Shown: positions 36,605-45,916, counted from the stretch's first letter. The stretch is DNA of 64,000 nucleotides from Emticicia sp. BO119 (GCF_013912375.1 NZ_JACETV010000009.1:186001-250000); one strand, 5' to 3'. Translations and numbers: made by a program. The notes: generated by a model from the sequence alone, not told the origin.

Positions 36605-37088
36605 ACTGACAAAAGTATTAATTCAATTCTGAATTAATTTGGAATAGAGAAAATATCAAGTAGATAAACATTTTATTAGTACCCAAATTAAATAATGAAA
36701 AACGACCAGAATGTGATTAACTTTGGTTAGAAAGGTCTGTACTCCTACTTACTATTGTAGACAAATATTTCTTTCAAGTCCCAGAAAATAAATAAATTTA
36801 AAAGAAGATTCAGAGCCTGTTTGTATTCTTTTTTCCAATACTTGATTCTGCATGAAGGGCTTCATTCTACACTATTTTAGTGTTGTTTAGTGTCTACAAT
36901 ATGCTGTTAACAAATAGATAAACCCTTATATAATTTTCCAAACAATTTATATAATTATCAGCCCCGTTCATTTGAAAATAGTGTTCTAACGTAATCTTGG
37001 CCGTTTTTTGCCAAAACCACCTTACATCCTATTATAACAGTCTGGTTTCTGGAATACTTTTTTCGTGATTTTGAAAAAAAAGATTGCC
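36605..37088. promoter_or_regulatory. Divergent regulatory gap of the copper island
   Basis: For the minus strand, TACTTTTG (36617-36610) is a fitting -7 element next to an inverted repeat ATTAATTCA/TGAATTAAT (36617-36638) that may be an autoregulatory site. Two tandem copies of the island's motif lie at 36926-36938 and 36946-36961 in the reverse orientation, 20 bases apart. An 11-base inverted pair TATTGTAGACA (36753) / TGTCTACAATA (36891) is also present. No ORF of interest. Confidence 0.5.
36926..36961 (-). promoter_or_regulatory. Tandem copies of the 16-bp copper-island motif
   Basis: TTATATAATTTTC (36926-36938) and TTTATATAATTATCAG (36946-36961) are reverse complements of the motif CTGAAAATTATATAAA seen at 39638 and 45975, matching 13 of 13 and 15 of 16 bases. 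The two copies are 20 bases apart, about two helical turns. They lie about 130 bases before the plus-strand outer-membrane gene. Confidence 0.5.
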
Positions 37089-38453
37089 ATGAAAATACAT
37101 TCTATTATCGTCACGTCATTACTTACAATGAATGCCCTGACAGGCTTTGCTCAACACCATCAACACGAGCACCAAAAAACTGATACAATTAATACAGGAC
37201 ATCATGAGATGATTAAACATGATTCCTCTATGAGACACATGCCTCCTATGAGTCATGCCTTTTCTCTCAATCTTCCCATGAACCGTAATGGTTCAGGCAC
37301 GGCGTGGCTACCAGATGCAGTCCCTATATATGGTGCTATGATACATAGCCGGAAATGGATGTATATGTTGCATTGGAATATAGCACCCAGATATACCATA
37401 CAAAATATTGGCAAGGAAAACGTGAGAAGAGGAAAAGCATTTAGCGCACCTAACTGGTTGATGTTTATGGGACAAAGGAAATTAGGAGAAAAAGGCTTAT
37501 TACGATTTAATACCATGTTATCTGCCGACCGTATAACTGAAAGTGGAGCTGGCTATCCACTTTTATTTCAAACGGGTGAAAGCTGGCAAGGACGGCCTTT
37601 AGTAGATTCGCAACATCCACACGACCTTTTTTCAGAGCTTTCTATCGGATACACATATGCTTTCTCAAAGAAATCAGATTTATCATTTTATTTAGCCTAT
37701 CCTGGAGAACCCGCTTTAGGTTCAGTAGCATTTATGCATCGTCCGTCTGCTTTAGCTAATCCTGATGCACCCCTTAGCCACCATTGGAATGATGGAACAC
37801 ATATTACATTTGGTGTAGCAACCATCGGCTATCGGTTCAATAATCTAAAATTTGAAGCATCCTCTTTTACGGGTAGAGAACCTGATGAAAATCGCTATAA
37901 TTTTGATAAGCCCCGTTTTGATTCTTATAGTGGACGTATATCTTATAATCCAACCAGTAACTGGTCATTTCAGGTTTCTCAGGGATGGATAAAAAGTCCG
38001 GAACTATTGCATGCTGACGAAGATGTAACTCGCACAACTGCTTCTGCTATCTACGCCAAAAATTTTGGTAAAGAGAAGTTCTTGACAATCACTACACTTT
38101 GGGGAATCAATCAACAAAAAGAAAGCAAGAGTGAAAATGCAGTATTAATTGAGGCGAGTCTGAGACACCAGAAATTAGCCCTTTATACACGCTATGAATG
38201 GACTCAGAAATCGGTCAAGGAATTGGATTTAAATGAAATAGATTTTAGCACGAATACTTTATTTCCTATCAATGCTTTTACGCTTGGTTTTAACTATGAC
38301 CTGTTTTCATTTAAAAAAATTCGCTTTGCCTCAGGAAGCCAATTTACTCTATATTATGCTGATAAGCGACTAAATGAATTATACGGCAAAAACCCTGTTT
38401 CTGGACAAGTCTTTCTAAGAATATATCCATCCCTTATGAAAATGAACATTTAA
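37089..38453 (+). CDS. His/Met-rich outer membrane barrel protein of the copper island
   Basis: 454 aa from ATG 37089, with signal peptide to GFAQ. The mature N-terminus is a likely copper-binding tail (QHHQHEHQKTD, HHEMIKHD, MRHMPPMSH). The rest is barrel-like with repeated amphipathic strands and conserved SWQGRPLVDSQHPHDLFSELS and MHRPSALANPDAPLSHHW. I know this family only as an unnamed outer-membrane protein near copper genes. It starts a plus-strand series that continues with DUF305 and the copper storage protein. Confidence 0.75.
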   Translation: MKIHSIIVTSLLTMNALTGFAQHHQHEHQKTDTINTGHHEMIKHDSSMRHMPPMSHAFSLNLPMNRNGSGTAWLPDAVPIYGAMIHSRKWMYMLHWNIAPRYTIQNIGKENVRRGKAFSAPNWLMFMGQRKLGEKGLLRFNTMLSADRITESGAGYPLLFQTGESWQGRPLVDSQHPHDLFSELSIGYTYAFSKKSDLSFYLAYPGEPALGSVAFMHRPSALANPDAPLSHHWNDGTHITFGVATIGYRFNNLKFEASSFTGREPDENRYNFDKPRFDSYSGRISYNPTSNWSFQVSQGWIKSPELLHADEDVTRTTASAIYAKNFGKEKFLTITTLWGINQQKESKSENAVLIEASLRHQKLALYTRYEWTQKSVKELDLNEIDFSTNTLFPINAFTLGFNYDLFSFKKIRFASGSQFTLYYADKRLNELYGKNPVSGQVFLRIYPSLMKMNI

Positions 38454-38476
38454 TTTTAATCAAAACAATTTTAACT

Positions 38477-39091
38477 ATGAAAATTTTATTCAAAATCCTG
38501 ACAGTGTGTATTGTCTTAATTGCAAGTAGTTCTTGCAAAAAAGATAATGATTTGATTGAAGTACAACAACATGATGATAACCAGATGATGGGGATAATGC
38601 ATGAAATGATGAACAAAATGGATCAAATGATGATGACGAAAGATCCAGATGTTGATTTTGCTATGATGATGAAAGTGCATCACCAAGGTGCAATTGAAAT
38701 GGCTAAGTTTGAGCTTCAAGATGGGAGTGATAATCAGATAAAAGACTTGGCACAAAATTTAATTGCCGAACAAGAAAATGAGATTAAGGAATTAGAAAAC
38801 TTCTTATCTAAAAATAACCCGAAAGCCAATAACCCTGAATTTACCAGTAAAATGATGGAAATAATGGATAAGATGGATAGGAATGCAGACTTGCAGATTA
38901 TAAATGGGAAAGTTGATGAAGATTTTTCTACATTAATGATTGGACATCACCAAAGTGCCATAGAAATGGCAAATCTTGAAGTACTGAATGGAACAGATGG
39001 TCAGTTGAAAATACTGGCTGCAAGTATTGTTAAAGCTCAGCAAAAGGAAATCAAAGACTTTCAAGTATGGCTTTTAAACAATCGCAATTAA
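38477..39091 (+). CDS. DUF305 lipoprotein, Met-rich
   Basis: 204 aa with lipobox (IASSSC). Two DUF305 repeats carry the hallmark HHQGAIEMAKFEL (about 78-90) and HHQSAIEMANLEV (about 158-170). A Met-rich run near residues 37-60 (NQMMGIMHEMMNKMDQMMM) is suited to Cu(I). The family is linked to copper tolerance but has no defined reaction. It lies 23 bases after the outer-membrane gene. Confidence 0.88.
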   Translation: MKILFKILTVCIVLIASSSCKKDNDLIEVQQHDDNQMMGIMHEMMNKMDQMMMTKDPDVDFAMMMKVHHQGAIEMAKFELQDGSDNQIKDLAQNLIAEQENEIKELENFLSKNNPKANNPEFTSKMMEIMDKMDRNADLQIINGKVDEDFSTLMIGHHQSAIEMANLEVLNGTDGQLKILAASIVKAQQKEIKDFQVWLLNNRN

Positions 39092-39141
39092 TTCAGATAA
39101 CTAATCTTATTATAATAAAAAGACATCAAACAGAAATTATT

Positions 39142-39486
39142 ATGGCACATCAAAAATTTCAAGACTGCATTCAGGCCTGTAACGCCTGTGCAACTATTTG
39201 TAGCCACTGTGCTACAGAATGTTTAAAGGAAGAACATCTGCATCACTTGACAAAATGCATTCAACTCGATTTGGAATGTGCAGCAATATGCCGCTCAGCA
39301 GTAGAACTAATGAGTTTGGAGAGCGAATTTTCTGCTGATCTTTGTAAAATTTGCTCTAAGATATGCAAAGCCTGCGCTGAAGAATGTGAGAAACATGCAA
39401 AAATGGGTATGGAACATTGCCGTGAATGTGCAGAAGCATGTTATAAATGTGCAACTATTTGTGAAGAAATGGCGTTAGCTGTGTAA
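39142..39486 (+). CDS. Four-helix-bundle copper storage protein (Csp/DUF326-like)
   Basis: 114 aa from ATG 39142; the longer frame from 39067 overlaps the DUF305 gene. The protein has 19 cysteines spaced along predicted helices: DCIQACNACATICSHCATEC, then ICRSAVELM, CKICSKICKACAEEC and HCRECAEACYKCATICEEM. This is the pattern of Csp copper storage proteins, which line a helical bundle with thiolates for Cu(I). No signal peptide is seen, so it is probably the cytosolic Csp3 type. A terminator-like hairpin follows. Confidence 0.9.
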   Translation: MAHQKFQDCIQACNACATICSHCATECLKEEHLHHLTKCIQLDLECAAICRSAVELMSLESEFSADLCKICSKICKACAEECEKHAKMGMEHCRECAEACYKCATICEEMALAV

Positions 39487-39516
39487 CCTCTGATTTGCAA
39501 AAATCTATAATATTGG

Positions 39517-39547
39517 AATAGAGTGCCTTGCTAAAAGGTACTCTATT
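39517..39547 (+). terminator. Hairpin after the copper storage gene
   Basis: AATAGAGTGCCTT and AAGGTACTCTATT form arms with one mismatch pair around a short loop, followed by GTCCTTCTT. It lies 30 bases after the stop codon and probably ends the 37.1-39.5 kb unit. Confidence 0.6.
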
Positions 39548-39637
39548 GTCCTTCTTAATAGTTATTCTTATAGCTTTAATTCAAGTAGAGAAAATTTACA
39601 CATATAAGGTATTAGGGGTATATAGGAATAGACGTAT

Positions 39638-39653
39638 CTGAAAATTATATAAA
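39638..39653 (+). promoter_or_regulatory. Copper-island motif copy upstream of the HYC_CC_PP gene
   Basis: CTGAAAATTATATAAA here is identical over 16 bases to the copy at 45975. A -7-like GACATTTG (39695-39702) begins about 42 bases downstream and the gene starts at 39720. The same spacing is found before the P-ATPase gene. Confidence 0.55.
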
Positions 39654-39719
39654 AGATAAAGAACAAAGTATAACCTTATTTTTAGGAAATGTTTGACATT
39701 TGTACTTTATTTCAACGAA

Positions 39720-40151
39720 GTGAAAAAAAGACTTACACAAATATTTTGTTTACTGATGGCATTCCAGGTGCTTTTTGCCAGCATGGGGTTTACCGTGATA
39801 GAACATTTGTGTAAGGTTAAAGGAAAAAAAACTTTTATAGTTTCTACACCGAAAAAATGTTGTTCTGATAAAAAAAGAGCAACAAGTTCTTTAAAGCTTC
39901 AGCATTTCAAGAAAACAAAATGCTGCGAAGAGCATACGACTGTTCACAAAGTCATTACGGATTCTTCGAATGGATACAATCCGGAGTTACAAACTCCTGC
40001 TTTTTTCTGGTTAGATAAACCAGTTTCAAATTTTACATTAAGTTCATGGGAAAATGAATCTGTTTCGTTTAGGATTCCTCATTTCTATGATGCTGCACCA
40101 CCCCTATCAGGGAAAAATCTGCTTATACGTATCCGGACTTTTTTGATTTGA
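39720..40151 (+). CDS. HYC_CC_PP family protein
   Basis: 143 aa from GTG 39720, chosen because KKRLTQIFCLLMAFQVLFASMG makes a clean signal; a TTG at 39693 would add nine residues. The mature part has GFTVIEHLCKVKGKK, paired cysteines KKCCSDKK and KCCEEH, and PPLSGKNLLIRIRTFLI at the end, the layout of the HYC_CC_PP family. In Bacteroidota it regularly precedes a copper-related TonB receptor, as here. Metal binding by the CC pairs is inferred. Confidence 0.78.
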   Translation: MKKRLTQIFCLLMAFQVLFASMGFTVIEHLCKVKGKKTFIVSTPKKCCSDKKRATSSLKLQHFKKTKCCEEHTTVHKVITDSSNGYNPELQTPAFFWLDKPVSNFTLSSWENESVSFRIPHFYDAAPPLSGKNLLIRIRTFLI

Positions 40152-40223
40152 TATAGAAAATTCATTTTCAACCATGCTCGTATCACGGTTGGCAATATAG
40201 TTTTTAATCAAAATCAAAATATC

Positions 40224-42449
40224 ATGTCGGCTAATTTTAAAAACATCTTTATAGGGTTTTTTATCCTTATATCCTATAGTTCATTTTCACAAACCTTGAA
40301 GGGTATTGTTTTAGAGAAAAAAGCGGATGGCAAAGTTGAACCAGTTATTGGTGCAGTCGTTCGTTGGAAGAACTCCAAACTTGGTACATCTGCTGATATT
40401 GAGGGCAAATTTAATCTGTCTAAGACTGTCGATAATCGTCACCTTATTATTAGTTCAGTAGGATTTAAAACTGATACTTTAATAGTCCAATCGGAAGAAT
40501 TTCTTACTATTCATCTGCAACCTGAATCATCAACGCTTCAAGAAGTCACAGTTAAAAGTGAGGCTACTGTTATTGATCGGTTAAATCCGATTCAAACAGA
40601 AATCATAACCACAAAAGCTCTTGCCAAAGCAGCCTGCTGCAACTTGTCTGAAAGTTTTGAAACAAATGCAAGCGTTTCCGTTAGTTATTCCGATGCAGTC
40701 ACAGGATCCAAACAAATTCAACTATTAGGTTTAAGCGGAAATTACGTGCAGACCAATTCTGAGAATATACCCAATATTCGTGGTCTAAACACTACTTTCG
40801 GACTTAATTATATTCCAGGCACCTGGATAAGTTCAATTGATGTAGGCAAAGGCGCGGGGTCAGTGGTAAGTGGCTATGAGTCTATGACAGGACAAATTAA
40901 TATTGAACTGCAAAAACCTGAACTTGCCGATAAACTCTATCTCAATACTTATCTAAATTCTTTTGGACGAGGAGAAGTTAATCTCAATCTGGCAAAAAAA
41001 ATCAATAAAAAACTTTCTGTCGGCTTACTAAGTCATGTCTCTACGCTTCAAAACAGAATTGATAGAAACGGTGATAATTTTTTAGATATACCGCTTTACA
41101 ATCAGTATAATGTTATTAATCGCTGGAAGTATCAAACTGACAATTATATGGTGCAATTTGGTATTAAAGGATTATATGAAGACCGCTTGGGTGGGCAAAA
41201 TAATTTTCAGCCTGAACAGAGAGGTTCATCATTAGTCTATGGTTTTGGAAGCCAAACCAAGCGAATTGAGTTTTTTAGTAAAACAGCCCGTTTTTATCAG
41301 AGTAAGCCTTACAAAGGATTAGGCTTGATTTTAAATGGAGCAGTTCACGATAACCAATCATTCTTCGGGCTTCGTAATTATACTGGTGTTCAGAAAACTC
41401 TGTATGCGAACCTGATATATCAGAATATCTTTGGTAATACAAACCATCAATACAAAGCTGGCCTGAGTTATTTATTAGATGATTACAATGAAACTCTTTC
41501 AGGTATTAACCCCCGTAACCGCCAAGAGTCTGTACCGGGTGCTTTCTTTGAATATACTTATACTTTACCGGAAAAATTGACAATTGTTGCAGGCGGTAGA
41601 GTAGATATACACAATCTCTATGGCACAAGATTTACCCCAAGACTTCACGCAAAGTATGACATTAGTAAAGATATTCATTTAAGGGTAAGTGCTGGCAAAG
41701 GGTGGCGAGTGGCAAACCCATTAGCAGAAAATTATGGTCTTTTGGTAAGCAGTCGTTTTGTTGAATTTGAAAATACGCTTAGACCTGAAGAATCCTGGAA
41801 CTATGGTATAAGTCTAAGTAACGAGTTTCACGTATTTGGTAATAAAACGTCTCTTATTATAGATGCGTATCGTACTGACTTTCAAAATCAGGTTATTGTA
41901 GATATGGAATCGGCTGGTTTACTTCGGTTCTATAATTTACAAGGACGTTCTTATTCCAATAGTTTTCAAGCCGAACTTAACTATGTTCCTGCAAAGCGAT
42001 TCGATTTAAAAATAGCCTATCGCTTGTTTGATGTAAAAAATGATTTCCTTCAAACAGATCGAAGCCTGTTATTAAAGTCCAAACAATTCTTAAACCGGGA
42101 TAGGGTTTTATTTAATATAGGTTATGCCTTACCCTACGATAAATGGAAATTTGATTTGACATGGCAATGGAATGGAGCAAGAAGAATCCCCGCAATGCCA
42201 CAGCATATAGAAAGCTATTTCAAAGCATCTGCTACTGCACCGGGATATTCAAATATCAATGCACAAATTACCCGGACTTTCTTAAAATGGGATGTCTACT
42301 TAGGGGGCGAGAACCTGAACAATTTTACACAAGCCAATCCGATCATAGCTTCTGATGATCCTTTCGGAAGACATTTTGATGCAGGTATGACATGGGGGCC
42401 AGTCATTGGCAGAATGGTCTATATTGGTATGCGTTACAAAATCAAGTAA
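40224..42449 (+). CDS. Copper-associated TonB-dependent receptor
   Basis: 741 aa: signal peptide (SYSSFSQ), carboxypeptidase-regulatory-like domain (about 25-110), and a plug with the characteristic TTKALAKAACCNLSESFETNASV and VSYSDAVTGSKQIQLLGLSG, then a 22-strand-type barrel. The adjacent CC in the plug is typical of receptors found with HYC_CC_PP and HMA proteins. It probably handles copper at the outer membrane with TonB energy. It is followed after 12 bases by the HMA-AraC regulator. Confidence 0.87.
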   Translation: MSANFKNIFIGFFILISYSSFSQTLKGIVLEKKADGKVEPVIGAVVRWKNSKLGTSADIEGKFNLSKTVDNRHLIISSVGFKTDTLIVQSEEFLTIHLQPESSTLQEVTVKSEATVIDRLNPIQTEIITTKALAKAACCNLSESFETNASVSVSYSDAVTGSKQIQLLGLSGNYVQTNSENIPNIRGLNTTFGLNYIPGTWISSIDVGKGAGSVVSGYESMTGQINIELQKPELADKLYLNTYLNSFGRGEVNLNLAKKINKKLSVGLLSHVSTLQNRIDRNGDNFLDIPLYNQYNVINRWKYQTDNYMVQFGIKGLYEDRLGGQNNFQPEQRGSSLVYGFGSQTKRIEFFSKTARFYQSKPYKGLGLILNGAVHDNQSFFGLRNYTGVQKTLYANLIYQNIFGNTNHQYKAGLSYLLDDYNETLSGINPRNRQESVPGAFFEYTYTLPEKLTIVAGGRVDIHNLYGTRFTPRLHAKYDISKDIHLRVSAGKGWRVANPLAENYGLLVSSRFVEFENTLRPEESWNYGISLSNEFHVFGNKTSLIIDAYRTDFQNQVIVDMESAGLLRFYNLQGRSYSNSFQAELNYVPAKRFDLKIAYRLFDVKNDFLQTDRSLLLKSKQFLNRDRVLFNIGYALPYDKWKFDLTWQWNGARRIPAMPQHIESYFKASATAPGYSNINAQITRTFLKWDVYLGGENLNNFTQANPIIASDDPFGRHFDAGMTWGPVIGRMVYIGMRYKIK

Positions 42450-42461
42450 AAATCGAAAAAC

Positions 42462-43025
42462 ATGACTTTATATATTAAAAACATGGTTTGCGACAGATGC
42501 AAGATGGTAACGGCAGACCTCTTTAAAAAAAATAACATTAAAACGATAAAGGTTGATTTAGGCTTAGTGGAAACAGACTCTGAGTTAGATGAGAAACAAA
42601 TTGAGGTTATTTCGAAAGGTCTGAAATCATACGGCTTTGAATTGTTAGATGACAAACGTAAACAGATTGTCCATATCATTAAAACTACGATTATCGAACT
42701 GGTACAAACTCAACCCGAGCAATTGAAGAAAATCAATCCTTCTGCATATATCGCTGAAAAACTAGGCAGAGATTATAAATATCTGACGACACTTTTTTCA
42801 GAAGTTGAGGGTACAACCATTGAACAATTTTTAATCAATCAGAAAATTGAAAAAGTTAAAGAACTCTTGGTTTACGATGAATATTCTTTGAGCCAAATCG
42901 CTGATTTGCTGTATTATAGCAGTGTTCAGCACCTTTCAATGCAATTTAAGAAGGTGACGGGTTTAACGCCAAGTCATTTTAAGCTATTAAAGGAAAACAA
43001 GCGCATCTCCATTAATCAGATTTAG
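42462..43025 (+). CDS. HMA-AraC fusion transcriptional regulator
   Basis: 187 aa. The N-terminal 65 residues look like a small heavy-metal-associated domain: LYIKNMVCDRCKMVTADLFKKNNI (CxxC at about 9-12), VDLGLVETD and LKSYGFELLDD. The C-terminal 95 residues are an AraC helix-turn-helix pair: SAYIAEKLGRDYKYLTTLFSEVEGTTIEQFLINQKIEKVKELL and SLSQIADLLYYSSVQHLSMQFKKVTGLTPSHFK. It should bind Cu(I) or another soft metal directly and control the island. There is no signal peptide. Confidence 0.87.
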   Translation: MTLYIKNMVCDRCKMVTADLFKKNNIKTIKVDLGLVETDSELDEKQIEVISKGLKSYGFELLDDKRKQIVHIIKTTIIELVQTQPEQLKKINPSAYIAEKLGRDYKYLTTLFSEVEGTTIEQFLINQKIEKVKELLVYDEYSLSQIADLLYYSSVQHLSMQFKKVTGLTPSHFKLLKENKRISINQI

Positions 43026-43027
43026 AT

Positions 43028-44089
43028 ATGAAAAATATACTTATTATAGTTTCTGCCCTGTTGTTTTCCTCATGTATGGACATGAGTACTAAGCAACCTC
43101 AGCCCTATATCAACTACCCGGCGGCTTATGTAGTCAATGGTGAAAGTAGTACACTTTCAGTAATCAATTTAACCACCGATGAAATTTCTGCCACCATTCC
43201 CTTAACGGATGGAACAGTCACACACATGGAGGGCATGAATATGGGTAAGGCTTTATCTTACCCGCATCACATTTATCTGAACCCAAGTAAAACACAGATT
43301 TCAATTGCTGCCCCGGGAATGGATTTAAGTGAAGGGCATTCGGGTGGTATGGCCGGAATGAGTGGAAAAGTCGCGATTCTGGATGCAACAACAGGATTGA
43401 ACATTAGAATTTTTAATTCTATTGGCATGACTCATAATGCTATCTATTCACCTGACGGTAAAGAAATCTGGACTTCACAAATGGATGAGGATGGAAAAGT
43501 CTTAATATATGATGCGAATACGTTTGCGCTAAAAAATACTGTCTCTGTTGGAATGGAGCCTGCCGAAATCACATTTTCTTCCGATGGCACAGTAGCTTTT
43601 GTTGCCAATGGAGCAAGTAATACTGTTAGTGCGATTAATCCAGATACTAAAACTCTTTTGCAAACAATCAATGTTGGCAAAAATCCTGTAGGTGCATGGG
43701 TTGGAACTGACGGACGCATGTATGTTGATAATGAAGACGGCCAAAGCGTTTCAATTATTGATGTAGAAACACTCAAAGTGGTCGAAACTGTACCTTTGGG
43801 ATTTATGCCGGGTTTTGTGGCTTATCATACTGCTACGAAAGAAATGTGGGTTACTGACCCTAACGCAGGTAAGGTGCATTGGTGGGTAAAGGATAATTCT
43901 GGCAAAATGATGTATGCGGGGGCATTTACAACCGCTGCTGGCGCCCATGCAATTGCCTTTAAGGACATGACTGCCTACGTAACCAATCAGGAAACTGCCA
44001 GTGTTTCAGTCATTAATGTTATGCAACACAAGGTAGTTAAAACCATTTCTGTTGGTAAAAAGCCTAATGGTATCGTCATTAAGCTCTGA
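43028..44089 (+). CDS. YncE-like beta-propeller lipoprotein
   Basis: 353 aa with lipobox (LLFSSC). YVTN/YncE propeller repeats are clear: AAYVVNGESSTLSVINLTTD, VAFVANGASNTVSAINPDTK, MYVDNEDGQSVSIIDVETL and TAYVTNQETASVSVINV. A Met/His-rich loop (THMEGMNMGKALSYPHH and GHSGGMAGMSGK, about 58-110) may bind copper. Start is 2 bases after the regulator's stop. It is the paralogue of the 23.3 kb gene, which lacks the Met-rich loop. Confidence 0.83.
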   Translation: MKNILIIVSALLFSSCMDMSTKQPQPYINYPAAYVVNGESSTLSVINLTTDEISATIPLTDGTVTHMEGMNMGKALSYPHHIYLNPSKTQISIAAPGMDLSEGHSGGMAGMSGKVAILDATTGLNIRIFNSIGMTHNAIYSPDGKEIWTSQMDEDGKVLIYDANTFALKNTVSVGMEPAEITFSSDGTVAFVANGASNTVSAINPDTKTLLQTINVGKNPVGAWVGTDGRMYVDNEDGQSVSIIDVETLKVVETVPLGFMPGFVAYHTATKEMWVTDPNAGKVHWWVKDNSGKMMYAGAFTTAAGAHAIAFKDMTAYVTNQETASVSVINVMQHKVVKTISVGKKPNGIVIKL

Positions 44090-44137
44090 CGATAACCTTA
44101 AAATAAAATACTATTAAATCATAAAATAATTCAAACA

Positions 44138-44491
44138 ATGAAACCGACCATTTTTTCAGTTTTAGCAATCTCATTTTTTTCAATTTTCAGCCTGGCATTT
44201 AAAGCAGACCCACCTTCACAGGTAAAAATCAAAACATCTGCTATTTGCGAAATGTGTAAAGAGCGCATAGAAAAGCAGTTAGCTTTTACCAAAGGAGTTT
44301 CTGAGTCTAATCTTGATTTAATGGATAAAGTGGTAACCATTACTTTTAATCCGAAAAAAACAGATATTTCAAAATTAAAAAAAGCGGTAAATGATGCTGG
44401 CTATGATGCAGATGAAACAATAGCTAACGAAAAAAGCTACAACAAGCTTCCGTCTTGTTGTAAAAAAGACGGAGAACCTATGCATAATTAA
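44138..44491 (+). CDS. Secreted HMA-domain protein
   Basis: 117 aa. A signal peptide (SIFSLAFKA) precedes a heavy-metal-associated domain with the CxxC in AICEMCKERIEKQLAF (about 38-53) and ends in VNDAGYDAD. The tail carries PSCCKKDGEPMHN, another Cys pair. It would act as a periplasmic copper chaperone between the receptor and the other island proteins. It is in the operon between the propeller and the DUF2911-DUF3347 gene. Confidence 0.85.
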   Translation: MKPTIFSVLAISFFSIFSLAFKADPPSQVKIKTSAICEMCKERIEKQLAFTKGVSESNLDLMDKVVTITFNPKKTDISKLKKAVNDAGYDADETIANEKSYNKLPSCCKKDGEPMHN

Positions 44492-44523
44492 AATTAATCA
44501 GTCAATCTTTAAATAGTAGAGTC

Positions 44524-45906
44524 ATGAAGAAGATAGCAATAATTATTTTGTTTCTTGGAATCTGTATTATCTCTAATGCACAAATTGAATTAAAAACACC
44601 TCCACCAAGCCCAGAGGCTGAATGGAAACAAAAATTAGGTTTTACTGACATTAGTCTTAAATACGAAAAACCTCTGATGCGAGGTCGCAAAATTTTTGGT
44701 GAATTAGTTCCTTTTAATCAAATCTGGCGCACAGGTGCCGGAGAAAGCACAAGGATTCGTTTCAGTGAAGATATTTTTTTTGGCGGGCAGCCTGTTAAAA
44801 AAGGCAGCTATTCGCTGTTTACCATTCCTAATTCGAATGAATGGACAGTCATTTTAAACACAGATACAACAGGACATGGGGCATTTAGTTATGACGACAA
44901 AAAAGATTTATTCCGTATCAGGATAAAGCCAGAAACTACCGCCAGAACATATGAATCTTTTTCAATAAGCATAGAAGATATTTTACCGGATTACTCCGCT
45001 AAAATTTATTTAAATTGGGAAAATACCCAAATCAAAGTTCCGGTGAAAAGTAATGCAGATGCAGTCGTAATGAATGATATTAACCAAAAAATCAATGTTG
45101 AAAAAGTTGAGGATGCAAAATTCTTCAATAATGCCGCTCAGTATTATTTTGCTAATAAAAAAGACTTGAAGCAGGCTTTGATCTGGTCAAAAAGGTCAGA
45201 AGAAATGGCTAGTGACAATTTTAATTACGCCAACCTGACAATAAAAATACTGGAAGAACAAAAGGATTATATCGCGGCTACGAAGTCAGCTCAGAAAGCG
45301 ATTGAATTAGGCAATAAAAAGAACCTAAAAGGGGCAGTTGCCAATTTACAGAAAAAAGTAGAGGAGTGGCAGAAAATTACAGGTATTACCGCCCCGGCTT
45401 CAAATACGATGCTTGCTGATAATAGCGAAAATCATAATAACCATTCTCATGGTGGTCATGAGATGTCTTCTATGAAAGAAAACCAATCTATTTTTAAACC
45501 TGTTTTGGATGCTTACTACACTATAAAAAATGCCTTGGTCGCATCTGATGCAGATGCGTCTGCCAAAGCAGCAGGAGTGTTGGTTTCTGCTATGAAGGCT
45601 ATTGTTATGAATAAAATGGAAATGAAACAACACACTGAGTTTATGAAGGTGAACTCAAAAATCATTTCAGATGCACAGAAAATCGCAGATGCAAAAGATT
45701 TGAAGAAGCAAAGAGAAATATTCCAAAGTCTATCAGAAAACTTTTATACTTTAGCCAAAGGTGCAAAAATTTCTTCAGAGCCTATATATCAACAATATTG
45801 CCCGATGAAAAAGGCAGGTTGGTTAAGTAGCGAAAGCGATATAAAAAATCCCTATTACGGAAGCTCTATGCTGACTTGTGGCAGTGTAAAAGAGACTATT
45901 AAATAA
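44524..45906 (+). CDS. DUF2911-DUF3347 fusion protein
   Basis: 460 aa with a signal peptide (ISNAQ). Residues about 20-175 are DUF2911 (WKQKLGFTDISLKYEKPLMRGRKIFGELVPFNQIWRTGAGESTRI). A TPR-like helical segment follows (about 190-285, ALIWSKRSEEMA and AATKSAQKAIELG). A His-rich linker (NHNNHSHGGHEM-type, about 300-316) leads to DUF3347 (about 323-455) with YYTIKNALVASDA, LSENFYTLAKG, QQYCPMKKAGWLSSES and NPYYGSSMLTCG. DUF3347 accompanies CusB-type copper efflux; here it is joined to DUF2911. Confidence 0.83.
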   Translation: MKKIAIIILFLGICIISNAQIELKTPPPSPEAEWKQKLGFTDISLKYEKPLMRGRKIFGELVPFNQIWRTGAGESTRIRFSEDIFFGGQPVKKGSYSLFTIPNSNEWTVILNTDTTGHGAFSYDDKKDLFRIRIKPETTARTYESFSISIEDILPDYSAKIYLNWENTQIKVPVKSNADAVVMNDINQKINVEKVEDAKFFNNAAQYYFANKKDLKQALIWSKRSEEMASDNFNYANLTIKILEEQKDYIAATKSAQKAIELGNKKNLKGAVANLQKKVEEWQKITGITAPASNTMLADNSENHNNHSHGGHEMSSMKENQSIFKPVLDAYYTIKNALVASDADASAKAAGVLVSAMKAIVMNKMEMKQHTEFMKVNSKIISDAQKIADAKDLKKQREIFQSLSENFYTLAKGAKISSEPIYQQYCPMKKAGWLSSESDIKNPYYGSSMLTCGSVKETIK

Positions 45907-45916
45907 CTTTTCGAAG

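Noticed and set aside
36753-36901. Ends of an insertion sequence (TATTGTAGACA / TGTCTACAATA)
   Set aside because: The 11-base inverted pair encloses less than 130 bases with no transposase frame and no target duplication seen; it may be regulatory or chance.
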